Origin: Oreocharis arfaki
Taxonomy: Eukaryota; Chordata; Aves; Passeriformes; Paramythiidae
NCBI GenBank assembly: GCA_013398015.1
Contig: VZRR01012727.1
Coordinates: 2,099,231 to 2,163,230 of the forward strand
Length of the DNA stretch: 64,000 nucleotides
Direction of reading: 5' to 3'
Shown piece after piece: positions 26,500-40,526 of the stretch; the first letter of the stretch is position 1, and each line of letters begins with the position of its first letter. The notes beneath the pieces are model-generated. The model was not told the DNA's origin, did not search any database, and was given only the letters and a program-made list of their open reading frames with translations. The position numbers and the translations under genes are program-made.

Positions 26500-26900
26500 T
26501 AAGGGCACATATTTACTTTGGAATGTGCGTGTTGAAATCTGATTCTTGTTTTGTTACAAACAAGGAGCTATTTCTAATTTTAGTGGTTTGCGTGGTCATT
26601 TTTTGAAAAATGAAACTAAGATGTTTGGCTGTTTCTTTACAAGGCTATTTGCATGCACAGTTTAATTAGGATGTGGTAATTTTAAGATTTTTGCAAGAAA
26701 AATAGTCTTTAAGGTCTTTTATAATTGACGAATATGCTCATTAAATGAAAAAGATTATGAAATAAAATTTCTAACTAAACCAAAATGTTTAAATAGGTTC
26801 TTAGTGTCTAAATTAAAATTTTGAATTGAATTTAGGTCATATCCATAGCTTTAGTTGATGTAAAAGTATAAAACTGGCAAAAATTAAGTAACTGCTTTTT
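26500..26900. promoter_or_regulatory. Enhancer-like octamer/homeodomain motif cluster
   Basis: A perfect octamer ATTTGCAT at 26647-26654 overlaps the palindrome GCATGC, and TTTAATTAGG follows at 26661-26670. GGTAATTTTAAG and other TAAT cores lie within 100 bp. The arrangement resembles POU/homeodomain-bound developmental enhancers. Conservation was not testable here. Confidence 0.25.
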
Positions 26901-29900
26901 TGAGAATAGGAAATGCAGAAAATCAGCTTTTTGCAATAGAAAAATTTTGTACATGTTCTACATTAGAATGTTTATCTCATTTGAATTTCTTGCATGAAAA
27001 GAAAAATGAGATGTTTTATGAATTAGAAAAGTGAAAAGAAAACATAAACCATAGGATGAACTTGTCTGATGTTTAAACACAAACATTAAGTAGTTGAACA
27101 GTCTTGACATCAAACTGAAAAACCTGTAATTATGCATTGGAAGTAGAAGTAAAGCTATTTATACTAAATTCTATAAAAACATTGCTGATAATCTCTTCTG
27201 ATTTTTACCTGATAAAAAATCTAGCGAAAGAATAGAAACCTGGGGTTTCAGAATTTTCCTTGGAGATACTTTCCTAAATAAGTAGAGGAAATATAAATAG
27301 TCACCTACTTACGTTATTGTCTTTGTTGCATCTTTTTGTGAGTGGTTCTGGATAGTGTTCTTTCTTCCCTCCTACACTAAGTTCTTCAGTCTGTTTTCTC
27401 TTACTGACTATCCCAAATCAGCATGCAAACACCTTTCTGAACTGCTGGAGCAGTCAAGTAAGCCCAAATGGTTCTTATTCTTAGACCATGAAAAGCTTTC
27501 TAATTATGGAATTAACTGCAAATTTTCACTTAAATTTTAATTGTTCACCTAACTTTTGGTGTTATCCTCTTTCTTTAAAAATTCCATTTTTTATTTTTCC
27601 TGCACTCCTGTAATAGGGAACCAGCTACAAAAATGGAATTAATAGATTTGAATCCATGCTCTAGCCACACAAACTGAATTTGCAGCATCTCATGCTAAGG
27701 TTAAGGTGTATTGCTTCAAAAGTTTGGATGCATTTAACACAAAAGCCCACATGTGAATTAGCACACTTAGTAATATTAGCAACATAACAACAATGTTATC
27801 AATCTTATTATTAGTGCACTCCTCACGGTTTTTGTTGGAGGGAGAGGAGCTGCTGACTGTTGTGTTTGTGCAGTGGCACAACAATCAAGGATTGCTAATA
27901 AACACAAACTGATTAGAGTGCCCTTTTCCCCCTCTGAGCCTGTCACAGCCACAGAGACCAACCTTGGGATTGCTCCTGGCTGCCACACAAACTATAGCTG
28001 AGGCCCTTGGCTGGGCATGGTTTTAATGCCAGAGCACTGGGCTGTTTGGTTGTAGGTTCTTGGAGGATTCTCTATAAACCCTCAACATTGATTTTGCTCT
28101 TTTGTTCATGAATACCTCAGAGCTAACCTTTCTGGTAAAAATGATTTTCTTTTTAATCTAAATTTAATCCACTCCTCTCTATGATTAATTTGACTGAGTG
28201 GAATCCTGTGGTTGTGAGCAGCCTTCTATTTTCAGCTGGTAAAAAAAAAAAGCTTTAAAATAGGTCTTTTAATGTTTGTTATCCCTTTGATTGCAGGCAG
28301 TGTCCTTACTACTCAGTAAATACTTCTGTAGCACTTTTCAACCTTAGTCCTTGCAGACTATCTACTCAACATTCTCCCAGTGATGTTAACAACCTGTGCT
28401 TTATGAGGTCAGAGGATATCAGCAACGACTTTATATTATATTCTTTTTCAGAATTAGCTATTGATTAACTGATTTTATAAATGCATTTCTGTGACATTTT
28501 TTCATCACTATCTTCATGACTTGATTTAAATAAAAGCACTTCTCTTTTTTCAGGGGCGGGGGTGGCGACCTTTAGCATTCTGTGTGGAAACTGGTTTGTA
28601 TTTTCGTTAGAGACATGTCTAAAAACAGGTGGCAGTTTAGAATTTTTGAATCGTGTAATCATCTTTTACCCCGAATGAAATTTGGGAATATTCCATGAAA
28701 TAATGGTCTACATGAACAGTTACCAGACTGTGTTGTGCACAGGTTCTTCCACTGCAGCTGTCCTTGCTCTTTTTTTTCTAATGAATAACTAATCCAGATG
28801 AGAGAGTGTACAATATTTGTAATAATTTAGACTATATGTCACTATTAATACACACTGATTTTCTGGGCTGTTACAATACTCTCAGTTGCTATCTAAAGAA
28901 ACACCAGTTAGTTAAATATTTTACTGCAATTTTGAATAATTGTGGAGGTGAATAATTACCCTAATAAGGTTAAAATATGTTGTTGTTAATGCAGTGTGAG
29001 TTTAAGTTGTCAATTGAGTGGACCCCCAGAGTCCTCTGGAAAATGAAACAAACATTAAAATTCCTAGAAAAGTCAGTAGATAGTGGCTCTTGGAAAAACC
29101 AGAGCTTTCATGTGTTTTGCAGGTTTTGAGAAATACTTTTTTAACTTTCTTGTAATTCAAAGAATGTGGGATTCTTCAGAAAAATGGACTGTATATAACT
29201 GTATTAGCTATTCACCTTATACTGCATGGAAAATGAGCAACTTTTTTTGTTCTTGCTGTGAAGTTTTCAGTAAATATCACTGCAATCTTAGCATGGGAAG
29301 GGGTATACACTGAACTTTTTGGTCACATCTGCTGCCTCCACACACTCAGGACCGTTTAGGGTTTTTTTCACTAGGCAAGAATTGTACACCTAATTTTAAG
29401 CTCTTTGAGATATTATCTCCTTCAACATCCTGGTGTGCAGATATTTGTAAACCTTCTCCCAGATGAGTATTTTTTTTTTCTCTTTTCGTTTTTTTTTCTC
29501 TTTTTTTTTTTTCCGGAAAGGTGGAAGTGGTGAGAGGCCGTTAAAGCAGTGGTTAAGAAGGTAGGTGTCTGTGGGTATTGATGGGAAATAGTCGTTAGAG
29601 GAAAGCTGCATCACCACACAGGAAGAAGCACAACTCTTGAAAGCGTTTTCTCCAGCTGTTGCGGAAGAACAATTTAGGCAGTAGAACTTGAAAGCCACAG
29701 ATCTTATACCTCATTTCTAGCTGAGAGAGTCCTTCCAGAAAAAGGACTCATTAGCAGCAGTCTTTTAACAGCTCTTTCTCAAAGGCTCAGCAGTTTCACA
29801 GAAAAGACGGGTTTAACAGTAGGAAAACAATAAATTGCAAATGTGTAATCAAATTTATATAGGATGGGCTTCAAACTGCAATGAAAAACACAAGCTATGA

Positions 29901-32900
29901 AAGAAAACAGTGAATCTTTGATTTTTGAAACAGAAAATGGCTCCATAATTTATTACAAACCCGCTTGCCAATAAATAGCAGCCCGTGAAACTTCTGAAAA
30001 ATTACATTTAAAACCATTTCTGAGTGTAACTAACTCCCCTGCCCCCAGTCATACAATTTCTTTATTCTTTCAGCTATTTCATGTTAAGGGCTGGGCAAAA
30101 TTTCCCCGTGACTTGGAGTCATTCAGCTATCTGCAGGGGCTGTGACCTGACAGCTCGGTGTTCCTCTTTCTTCCCCCACTTTCCTTAGTCTGTCTCAGAA
30201 ACTAGACAGACTATTTTTCCCGTATAAATGTCCAGTGCTCTGCCATCAAGTTACTTCAACACTTATTTCCCATGACATATTATTGGTAGCTATTCCACTT
30301 CTAAAGGATTGCCCACTAGCACTCTTGGAATAAATATTTGCACCCTTTCTTTGAAGTATGCATTTGGAGACAAAGCAGACCAGCATGCACTTTAAGCCAA
30401 TATTTTTCTTTCAAGTGAGATTTAAGGGAAGCAATATTATAGTTTATAAGAGTAGTACATGATTCACTTAACTGATGGCACATTTTATGGTCCCACTTCT
30501 GTTAGTGACCTGTTACATCACCATAGGCGAGATATTTCATCTCTGCTTTTGTCCTTTCCAAGGCAAGGGTGATCTTTTTCTTGATTTTTTTTTTTTTTTT
30601 TTAATCTGTACATTTTGAAGCAACATTTAGTAAATTCTGTCTTGAGTAGTGAATGTGTGTTCATGTGTGATGTCAAGTCTTGCAGTCATATCTTTGGTCA
30701 TAATTTTGCAGAATTTAGTATTTTTTTTCCAACACCTTAGAGTGACATTTATCTATAAAAAGCAGCCTGTCCCCACCCTAACCCCAAGCAGAAGCCATGT
30801 CCCATTGTTCTCAGGGACACCCAAACCCTGGTGTCTCAAGCACACAGGAGCTTCTCCTCCTCCGTGACAGCAAAACTGAGCTGCACTTGGGGTGGCATGT
30901 TTTTAGACACATTCTGAAGTAAAAACATGTCCCAAAAATACTCTCCAAAAACTAACTACCCTCTAGTTTATGGCACTTTCAAATATTCAAACTTTTTTTT
31001 TATGCTCCCTCGGTGGTGCCAACCTCATATTTCTCTATGTGTTGTGTATTTCCATAACTTAATTTATAATAGTTGGGTTTGAGCTGCTTGTGGCATCCTG
31101 CATTGATAAATGCTTCTAATTTAAGAGGTAAACATTTTATCTAGGAGCAATCTGCATAATTTCATATGCTAAAAGATGAAGAAGAAGGTAGAGATGTGAT
31201 AGTTCACACATACTGAGAGGCACAAACTGGCAAACTGTGCTACAGCGAGAAGCTGGGGGGCCTAACTGAGAAAGGGAAACCTAATGATGCCAGGCAGGAT
31301 TATTTTGATTGTCTTTGGTATTCAGGATCTCGAGGCAGTAATAGATAGGAACTTACAGGCAATTTTGTTTGCCAACTAATCTGTACTTCTACTGTAGATT
31401 GCTTTGGTCATTCCTACCTACAGTCATAGGAGAGGAGGCACGTGTGGGTTTTAGATGATTTTGTTTTGTCATTGTTCTTTGGAAGGGGGAGACCATGGTA
31501 CAATATCTAGAAAAAGGCTCCTGAATGGTAATAGTGATCCAAAAAGCTTTGTCATAACTAGACAAAGCTGAGCACATGCATTCCAGCTGAAGAGAAGGAC
31601 CCAGGGTAAGGTAGAACACTGAACAGTCTGCAGTTATTTATGATATCTAGCCTCTGCAAGAATAATCTTAGGAAAAGCAACTTTTCTACAATGCAGACAA
31701 TCCCAGAACTATAAAAATACATAGATGATGATGCATTTGGTATGCATTAGCTTGACTTTAATGTCCTGACCCAGAAACACTCACTCTCATACTGACAATC
31801 TGGTTTTTATGTGAAGGAGAAAAGTAATAGGGCTAGAATATACCTACCATAGTGCAGATGTTGCTATTTGATACCAAGAACCAAATCAACTGTGCTGTCT
31901 TTACTGGAAATCCTAGTTAATGTTTTGCTTGTGTTAATATTTCCATATGCTGATCCTCTTGGGCAACACCTCAAAGTACTTGTGTTTCATTGCTAAAAAA
32001 TTTTAGTCTCGTTGAAAATCATTGGGATTTGAATTTTTGAGGTTGGTTGTTATGTTTTGTTTCAAGTTTCACAAATTGCTACATCAGAGCAATACATAAA
32101 ACAAGGGGTTTAACTTCTTTGGGCAGATATCCAAGAGGTATGTGGTCTGAGATGTAGGAAGCAAGACATGACTATCTTCTCTGTCAGAGATACCAATGTC
32201 ATTTTGAACAAGCCATTAAATATTTCTGTTTCTCATGTCTCCAGTAAAGAAAGGAAAATTGTGGTAGTTCTCTGCTTGGAAATACCACCTTTCAGAGGCC
32301 ACTGTATTTATGCCTGTATGTAAAATATCTTTGCTTGCCTTGTATTCCACACCCTCTGTTCCCACGTTCTGAACTGGTATTGTAACCTTGGAGGAGAGAG
32401 TCTTGCTGAGATCTGCACCTTGGTGGTCCATCAGGTGCTAATTCTGTTCTCAAAGGGTCATCTAAAAATATTTTAAAGGCAAGGAAATTCTGTGTGACTA
32501 GCATTTTAACTCTTCTAATTCAACCACCAAAAGTAAATAAGCACCAAGATTTTTGTCCCTTCCACAGCGGGGATGGGATGGAAGGTGATCTGTGTCTGTA
32601 CACTTCATACAGGAGTACCATGACACACTAGAGATGCATACTCTTATACGAGCAGATGGTATCTGTCCATAGCTCAGGCAGCCTGTGAAAGCCAAAAAAC
32701 TTCTGAAAATCTTCCAAGAATAATGACTTGTTCCCCAAGACAAACTTATTCAGGATGCAGTTACCAGACAGAATTCAACATTCTCTATTAAGAGAAGCTG
32801 TTTGAGCAAAAGCAGTTATTACATGCTCTGACATTTTGAAAATGAAATTGATGGATTCTTCTCACGTCTGGAGCAGACACTAATGGAAACTCCTGTGAAA

Positions 32901-33419
32901 GTGCTGAGACCATTTGAAGCAGCCGCTCAAGAGCTGACTGCTGAAACAGCACAGCTCAGCCAAGTCGTACCACCGGTTCTTACTCTGGGGTTGTTGATCC
33001 ATGACTCCTCTCCTCCCCACCACCCGTGAAGTCATCCAACAAGGAATCTTATTTGTTGCCAAAACATTTAGGGGAGAGAAAAAAGATGGTTCAGACTACT
33101 GAAACCATTTTTTTTTCAGCTTTAGAAAAAGTCTCTGGTTTTACGGAAGTTTGCTTCAAAATCCTTTTCTTTGAAAAACGGGTGGAAATTTAGTGTCAGG
33201 GGAGTAACACAATTGTTAAGTGACCAAAGATATCCGAAAGGTTGCGGAACACTCGTATTCCTTTGGCTGCCACTTTTTCTATAAATTCCCTTTGAAACAT
33301 TGCTCAAGGGGGTAGGCAGAGAAAATTTTATTTGTTAAAGCAAGCAAAAGAGAGTTGCATGCTCTTGCTGTCCTTTGCCTTTGCTAACTCGTTGAGCACA
33401 ACTTAAAGCAAAATTCAGA

Positions 33420-33560
33420 TACTTGTCTGCTGGGATTTCAAATAAACCATCTGGCTAACTAATGTGATAATTAAGTGTCTTGAATTCAGTCCCACTAATT
33501 TGTCATTTAAAACAACAATGACAACACTTTAGTAGTTGAAGCTTTTTGAATTTTATTTTC
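33420..33560. promoter_or_regulatory. Enhancer-like homeodomain/SOX motif cluster
   Basis: TAATTAAGTG at 33468-33477 combines a homeodomain core with an NKX2-like AAGTG. CTAATTTGTC follows, then AACAACAATG at 33511-33520, a SOX-type ACAATG site. The spacing is tight (about 50 bp). This is motif reading only, and chance is possible. Confidence 0.22.
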
Positions 33561-34522
33561 TTTTAATTCTATGTTGGTCATATTTAAATCTCAAAGCCTG
33601 AGTAGCTGGGCTGTCAGACAGACTCTTCATTTTGAACTGCTGATACACATTAGTTGAAATCACATAGATACTATAAAGGACTGGTTAATTACTCATTAAA
33701 CAAAACCAAAACTAAACAAAAACCCCCAATACTAAACATAAAAACTTCAACAGGCCTTCTTTGGAAAATAGTTTTGGTTTTGCACATGTACTTATTATTC
33801 CTTAATTTCACTGAATGGGTAGGATAAAGCGTTTTCTTGCATTGTTTGCAAACTGCTCATAAACTCTGTCCAGTTATATTTGTTTTGTGGTTGTTCCCTG
33901 TTGACACTTGGATCTATTTGAAAATACATCACTAAAATTCTAAATTTTTCCAGTACAAATGGTGAAATTTTGAAGAACTGAATTTATTTTAATGCCATAT
34001 AAATATTATGGAGTAATAAAGTTGTAGAGCACTGACCAAGCATTGGGCCAGCTCTGTGCTAGAAGATAAGAACACAGGGCTGAAGCCAATTTCACCAGTG
34101 TTTCCTCTTTACACAGACCCCTCTGAACACAGTACAAGCTGTTCCTCACAGTACTCCCCGATGGAGCAGTTGGAGAGTTGTTGAGTGACTGAAAAGTGCT
34201 GGCTTACACTAATAATTCTAATAAACTCGGTGAGGAAACTTGTGATAAAGTGTTACTGGAAAAATAATATCTTCACAGTTTCTATTGAATTTTGTGATTG
34301 GCGCAAAAAGAATTTGATTTTGTGAAAATCACACAACCTAGGCATGATCTTAGTAAAGCATTAGCCAAATGAGTGTGCTTCTGTGTGTCTAAGACCTATG
34401 GATGGCTCCCTTTTAGCTGACATGTTTTAGGGAATAAAATGAAACAAGTATTTGATATAAAAATCAGAATTACACGGGTGCTGGCTTAAAATTATTTACT
34501 GTTAGTCTCCAGAATATTCCTG

Positions 34523-34583
34523 CTTAAGCAGGAAGTTTGGACTCCAGAGGTCCCTTTCAACCTGATCCATTTTGTAACTCTGT
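34523..34583 (+). mobile_element. CR1 3' tail fragment (first of a close pair)
   Basis: AAGCAGGAAGTTTGG then ACTCCAGAGGTCCCTTTCAA, CCTGATCCATTTTGT and AACTCTGTGG correspond to the last ~65 bp of avian CR1. Compared with the usual tail, it lacks about 7 bp between TTTGG and ACTCC and its octamers are degraded. It is a strongly truncated, dead copy in + orientation. Confidence 0.7.
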
Positions 34584-34701
34584 GGTTTCTGATCATTACA
34601 AAGGTGAGGAGGTGAACACAATTATCAAAAACAGGATGAGAAAAGCCTGTAAAAATGTTATCAGTACCTATATTTAAAACAATCATATAGCAAAATGCAG
34701 T

Positions 34702-34767
34702 TTTGAGCAGGAAGTTGGACCAGATGATCTTCAGAGCTCCTTTCCAAATTAAACCATTCCATGTGAG
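34702..34767 (+). mobile_element. CR1 3' tail fragment (second of a close pair)
   Basis: TTGAGCAGGAAGTTGGACCA, GATGATCTTCAGAGCTCC, TTTCC and ACCATTCCATGTGA match the same CR1 3' end as the fragment about 120 bp to its left and lie in the same orientation. This copy keeps the segment missing from its neighbour, so the two are not a simple recent duplication of one copy. Confidence 0.75.
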
Positions 34768-37700
34768 ATGTATTTTAACTAAATATTGCCCTGTCTACTA
34801 GTCTTGGTTACTTGAAAACAGAACTTGTTGTGGGGAAGCTCTTTACTTTGCTGAGTTATGCTGGAATTAAGGAGAGGGGGAATAGAGGAGCCCAGAAGAC
34901 TCAGGTATTTGGGTTAATTACCTGACGTGGTAACACAAGCGAAGGTCTGAACTTCGATCCAGAAAATAAGTGACCTGCTTCTCTTAATCTTCCTTTATTA
35001 TCAATTGAGTGTGAAAGGTCCATTTGTTTTTGATGTGTAACAAAAATTATGGAACATCAAAAAAATGCTGTAAACCTGGCAATTCCTGGTTTCTTGCTAG
35101 CCGTACTCAACTGGACCTTAGACTCTACGTAGTGCTATTGTTTCCTTTTCTCTCCTGCTTAACGATATCTATTTCAAATTATGTCATTCTAATTAGGAAT
35201 GTCTATTAATTACTTCAACATACGTTCTCAAGAGACACATATGTATGTATGGTTTCACAAATATTTTACAAAAATTATTACTTATATTTCACTCAAAACT
35301 GGGCTGAGGGGGTGGTGGTACAAAGAGCTTATAAGGAATATATGGTGATTTAGCCAGTTTAAAGTCTGAACCAAAAATATGAAAATATATAGAGCTGTCA
35401 CAAGAATTCCAATAAAAAGTATAAATATTTTTATTTTCTGTAGGTAGATAGACATAGGGTAAGAATAGGTATGACAATCTCATATGTCTCATTCTTCAGC
35501 TGTAGTAAAGTAGAGAAGGGGTAGATAGATACTGCAAAGTAAATTTATAACAAATTTTTTTCTAGGAAAGAGTCAAATGTTTAAACCTTCCACATCCTAA
35601 TTGAATGCCTGAACCAAAGGTTTCTATTGAAACAACTTCTTCTGTAGCCCAATAAATTTTTGAGGTCAAGAGAATAAGAAGCTCACTGCTTGGCTCTCAA
35701 CAAATGAGAGCTATGATCTCACTCAGCAATGGATAAAATGAGGGAGCAGCAGGCTGCCAGAAAAATAGCTGCAATTCTTACTGATGCTGGGACTATGGCT
35801 CTGAACAAATGTTGATGAGACAGTGCCTCTCAGAAGTAAGACAGAACCAAATTAGGACACATTATTAGGAAAAACCCCATGTTACAATGTACAGTCTAGT
35901 CCTAAACTGAATAGTTATCATATGGTGCTAATACCCAGTTCGCTCTTCTGTGGAGCAGGTTTGGGATTTAACATCTTGAGATTGGCTTAATCTAAAACAT
36001 ATGTGTTTTCTTTTATTTCACATATGTGTTCTGCATTTCCCTTTTTCCACGAGCTGGGATCAGCATGATAATATGCTGTGATGAGAGAAATGCAGAGAGA
36101 ATTGTTGTGATATAGCTACAGAAACAATATGGGACCCACAAGAAAACGCGTATGTCCTGTTTTATGGGTTTATTTTGTGGCACAGGTGCTGTTTTTATTA
36201 ACATTAGAAAGAAAAGTTTCCCCTGTTAGTCACGCTAAGTGTGTGTATGTCTGTCCCATCTCCAAAAAAGCTTTAGGAACTTAACTGGATATTTACTAAA
36301 ATTTGCAGCAAAGGTTGAAGCAGCCTCAAATGATAAACCCTGAACATGTGTCTGTCTTCTACCATGGGAATGCTGTGAAGAAGGGTTCTGTCACAAAGCT
36401 TGGGATCACTTAGATTTTTGTGGGTCTTTGTGTCTGGATCTATTTAAATCTAGATTTTTAAAACAAAGGACTGTAATTTTTTTTTTAAACAAAATGATGA
36501 TTTATAGCATTAGTTTATCAAAGTGGAATAAAAAAATATATAACTTGAAAAGCATTTCATGTAAAGATGTCATTTCCTTTCAGTACTAAAATTTAAGTAT
36601 ATCCCATAATATATTCTTTTGTTATGTAGAGCTACACTAGAGTATAGTACAAAATAAATTATTTCCCTGTCATAACAATGTGGTATATGCAATTCTAGCA
36701 GAATTGTTTGTCCAACACAATTTTCTTTCTAGTCAGAAACCCCCTAACTGGCACGCCGAAACTGTCTTTTCTGGCAAAAGAAGCTCCCTTGATCAGTGCT
36801 ACATACCCACGAGGGATTTTCTTTTGTCTTGTTTGGTCATAAGGTTGTCTTACTGTGTGAAACTAGTTCAGTATGGTAAATGAAGTCTCAGCTGAAAACT
36901 GATTATGTGGCACAGTGCCTCTCCCCAGTGTGTTGTTTCCTTTAGCTAGAACCTCTGCTTTTAAATAAGTGAATATGGAAAGTACATTTAAACTATAAAT
37001 AGTCTGTAAAGGAAAATCCAGAAAAGAGAATTGCTGTCTTTTCTAAAATCAAACATCTGTCATGTGTTTGAACCGTTACATTTGCATAGAAACTCCTCTT
37101 CACCCTAGTGAGAATACTGGGGAATTTATTGGATGTATTTGAGCATGCTCACTGGTGCTAGGAAGTAATGACAGAGGTTATGTAAACAAAACCTCCTATT
37201 TGATCTAACCTACAGTTTTCTTTAGTCTTCACAAGACCGCAAACATAAAATTATTTTATTATAACAGGCACATAACAGATCTGGGAAGACCATTAAATCC
37301 TGCTGTATAATTAATATTGGACATGGAGTCTCTGTGCTGATACTCTAAATGGAAAGAGAGGGAAAAGAAAGCGAATAAGCCCGTGGTATCATCCTGCATA
37401 AATTGAATGGAGGAAAAGTTTCCATACCTGGATATAGGCAGACACTTGGGGGGTCACCTGCTGTGCTGCCTGAGGGGGTGAGCCTTGCTGCTGAGTGTTG
37501 ACCAAACATGCAGTGAGGCAGAGGGGCAGCCATGCAGCCACATTGTCACCAGAATGTGAAATGTGTGACAGGAGAAATGTGCAACAGTTTATTTACTCTC
37601 CAGGTTTTACGGGGTATCATTTCAGGGGATTGAATCTTGTGTAGATCAAGCCAGAAAAGTCTAGCCCGGATTGGCCTCAAGAACATTATTTTCTGGAACT

Positions 37701-40526
37701 TTTCTGCATCTAAACTGGAAATCCTTAGGCAGCCTGCCCTGCAGTGCAGCAGGCACGGCCTCTGCTGAAAGGGTAGTACATAAGGTGTACATTGTTTATC
37801 AGTAGTCTGCAGTGATTAATTTGGTTGGTCTGAGATTATACCCCTAATGTGGCATTTGCCAAACAAGTGATTTGCATTTCGTTCTTAGACTGTTACTGCT
37901 TAACCAGAGGAATGGGCTTTTTGCAGCACAGTCTGAAAATCTACATTCAGAAACCTTACAGGAACATTCTTAATATACAGAAATTCCCAATTAATCTTTT
38001 GTTATAGCGCTACCCAAATTGAATTTCTTTGGCCAATACGTTGCATAAAGTATGAACATATAGTTTTATTATTCAGTGCACAAATGTTTGAATTTTATTT
38101 AGCAAGTGGGTTTTCAATGCAAAAATGAATATTCTAAAGATGGACCAAAATTTATGGATTTGTATACAAAGGGAGTGGGTAGCAAGGAAAAATCAGTGTA
38201 ATTTCTTCTGACTGACTATTAAAATGTACAAGCTTAATTTTTTTGCCATTATATTGTCATGTGACTAGAAAACATTTAATGATGGATGGCTAAGCTTGTG
38301 TTATTATATATACAAATATGTTTGTCAATCTCTTTGTTCTCTGAAATGAAGCGAACAGGAAACTGCGTGTCAGGTCCTCTGATGATGTGTCTTATCACAA
38401 GTAGGAAAGTCTGCATTCCAGTCAGTATTTTTTCCATCTCCCATATTCAGGTTCTGTGTCCAAATTACCCCTACATTTTAGAAGTCAGCATAAATCTATC
38501 CCATACAAATATTTCATTTATATTGTTATGAGAAAAGCAACAAAAATTAGTCCTAGTTATTCTGAGTTAAGACTATATTTTAGCAAAAGAAAACAGTTCC
38601 AGACAGAAACATAAACATGCTTTACTATCCATATGGTTTATCTTGCTGAGAAGCTAGGGGAAGCTTGAATCCTTACATCCATTTATGAGTATTTAAAACC
38701 TTTCTAACTTCTAAACTTTTTAAACTTTAAAACCTTTTTAACTTTTTAACTATTCAAAACTTACGTTACAGGGAACTGCCTTGGCAACTAATGAATAATT
38801 TATGTGATGGGATTCCATGTTAAATTTCTGTGCTTCTGCACGTTATATGTGTGATGTAGGAAATATAGCTCTTCCTTTTAAAGAGGTTGTTTCACATTGG
38901 ATCATAAGGCATTTTAACAATTGTTTTTAAGCCATCTGTTTAAATAGAACGAGTTGTTTGAGGGTTGGGGTTTTTTAAAGCTTGGTTTTGCTCGTGCCTT
39001 ATCTCTGAAGAGAACTGCTATACATCAGAAAAAAAAAAAAGTGGATCTATAGGAGGTACTGCCTAGAGAAAACAAAAAACCAGGAACAAGAAGGAAATCA
39101 ACAAAAAATCGAGAACATATTTTTTTCCTGTAAGGAGGGTGGGTTCACAATTTTCAAGTCAGAAACTCGAGCAAGAAAAGGACCAACTGGGCTGTCAGAC
39201 TGACAATTGTGTAACAAGCAGTTAATCCAGGCGGACCCGGGGGACATCATCTGCTCCTCCTCCCAGAGACTGCACAGCACTTCTAATACCCTGTAACAAG
39301 CTTAAACCCGTGATAAAAGATCTATGGTCACAGTTACAGTGTGCCACAGGAAGAAGGCAGGAGACTCAGCAGCTCTATTGGTATCACAGGACATGGCAGT
39401 AGCAGAGTTGAGTGAAAATTGTCACACATTGCTGAGTGAAATTTCCAGGTGAGCCTCGGATGCAAGGCAGGGTCTGTGGGAGCAGGCAGACCCACAGCCC
39501 AGGCACTTCTGCCAGCAGCCCTGTGGGGAAATGCCTTCCTGGCTGCAATCTCACAATCTGTAAGTGCTTGAGCCAAGCATCACACAAACTTCAGGGATTT
39601 TTATATCAGCCAAAGGGTTCTGTTCCTATTTCTAGCTACAGCTACATTTCTTCAGAAAAATACCCCAAGAGTGAGCTAATGTGTCACCTTGGGGAAAGTG
39701 GTGGGGGAGAATAGGTGATGGAAAGAAAAGCTGCAAGATCCTGCAGCAATCAGTGAGAGAGTGCTGAAGCAAGGGGGAATACAAGCTTAATACAAAGGTC
39801 CTATTGAACCATTTTGTCACCACCCTCACAGGATGTACTAACAAACTGTGTGGTTTTAGAAAAATGCTCTCTGTCTGCAGAGAGCTGCCTCTTGCTCGCT
39901 CTGTACCCCTCCCCACCGTGCAGTTAGGTCAGACCTATGCGGCTCTCTGGATTTTGGTCACTGTGGCCATAAAGTATGGGACTAGAAAGAGATGTAGAAA
40001 GGGGATTTTCTATGTTTTGCTGAACATCAAAGCCAATCCACATCTAACATCAGCAGCTGGCTTCTGTTATGGTTGAATGAAACAAAAAACAGAATTCAAG
40101 AACACTTGTATCATTAGGACAGTCTTAAACTGTCCAATTAAACACTTCCCAAAGTAGTCATGTAATAAAAAGCTAAAAATAAATGTTAACTTCAAATTTG
40201 AGATATTTATGTATTAAGTATTTTGCTTTGTGAATATTTTTGAGAGAGGCCTGTTTTGGAATAAGTAATTGTTGCCCAAATCAGTTTTTAAGGTGGTTGT
40301 TAATCATGCATATGTTAATATTGTCTTGTTTTAATTGATACTTTACTTCATGGAAACTAGTATGTATTAGCCTGGCTTTGGTCTTTCTAAGCTGCTCTGA
40401 ACTTAAAGAAACCCTAAGATAAGGTCATATACTAGGCCTTTATTAACAACACCTTTGTAGCATTAACACTGAAGTTGAGCACCTTTTTACACACTTTGCA
40501 TTCCTATTTCTCTGTTATTACCCCCA
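34768..40526. other. Unique AT-rich non-coding DNA
   Basis: No supported gene or transposon. A 34-bp imperfect tandem repeat at 38692-38760 is listed separately. A repeated TGTAACAAGC occurs near 39210 and 39292. Short overlapping frames around 39334-39916 on both strands are mutually inconsistent and carry no recognised motif. Confidence 0.65.
38692..38760. repeat. Imperfect 34-bp tandem repeat of A/T-rich ~11-mers
   Basis: TTTAAAACC starts at 38692 and again at 38726, giving a 34-bp period over two copies. Each copy is itself built from degenerate units of the type TAAACTTTT. It is a small, diverged low-complexity minisatellite with no evident function. Confidence 0.6.

Larger units (their letters stand above)
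24924..34522. other. Unique AT-rich non-coding DNA
   Basis: No supported gene. Contains a T-rich run at about 29468-29512, T18 at 30585-30602 (no AATAAA on the complementary strand), an A/C-rich tract at about 33695-33750, and the two motif clusters annotated separately at 26.6 and 33.5 kb. No transposon was recognised over nearly 10 kb, which is typical of avian gene deserts and long introns. Confidence 0.6.
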
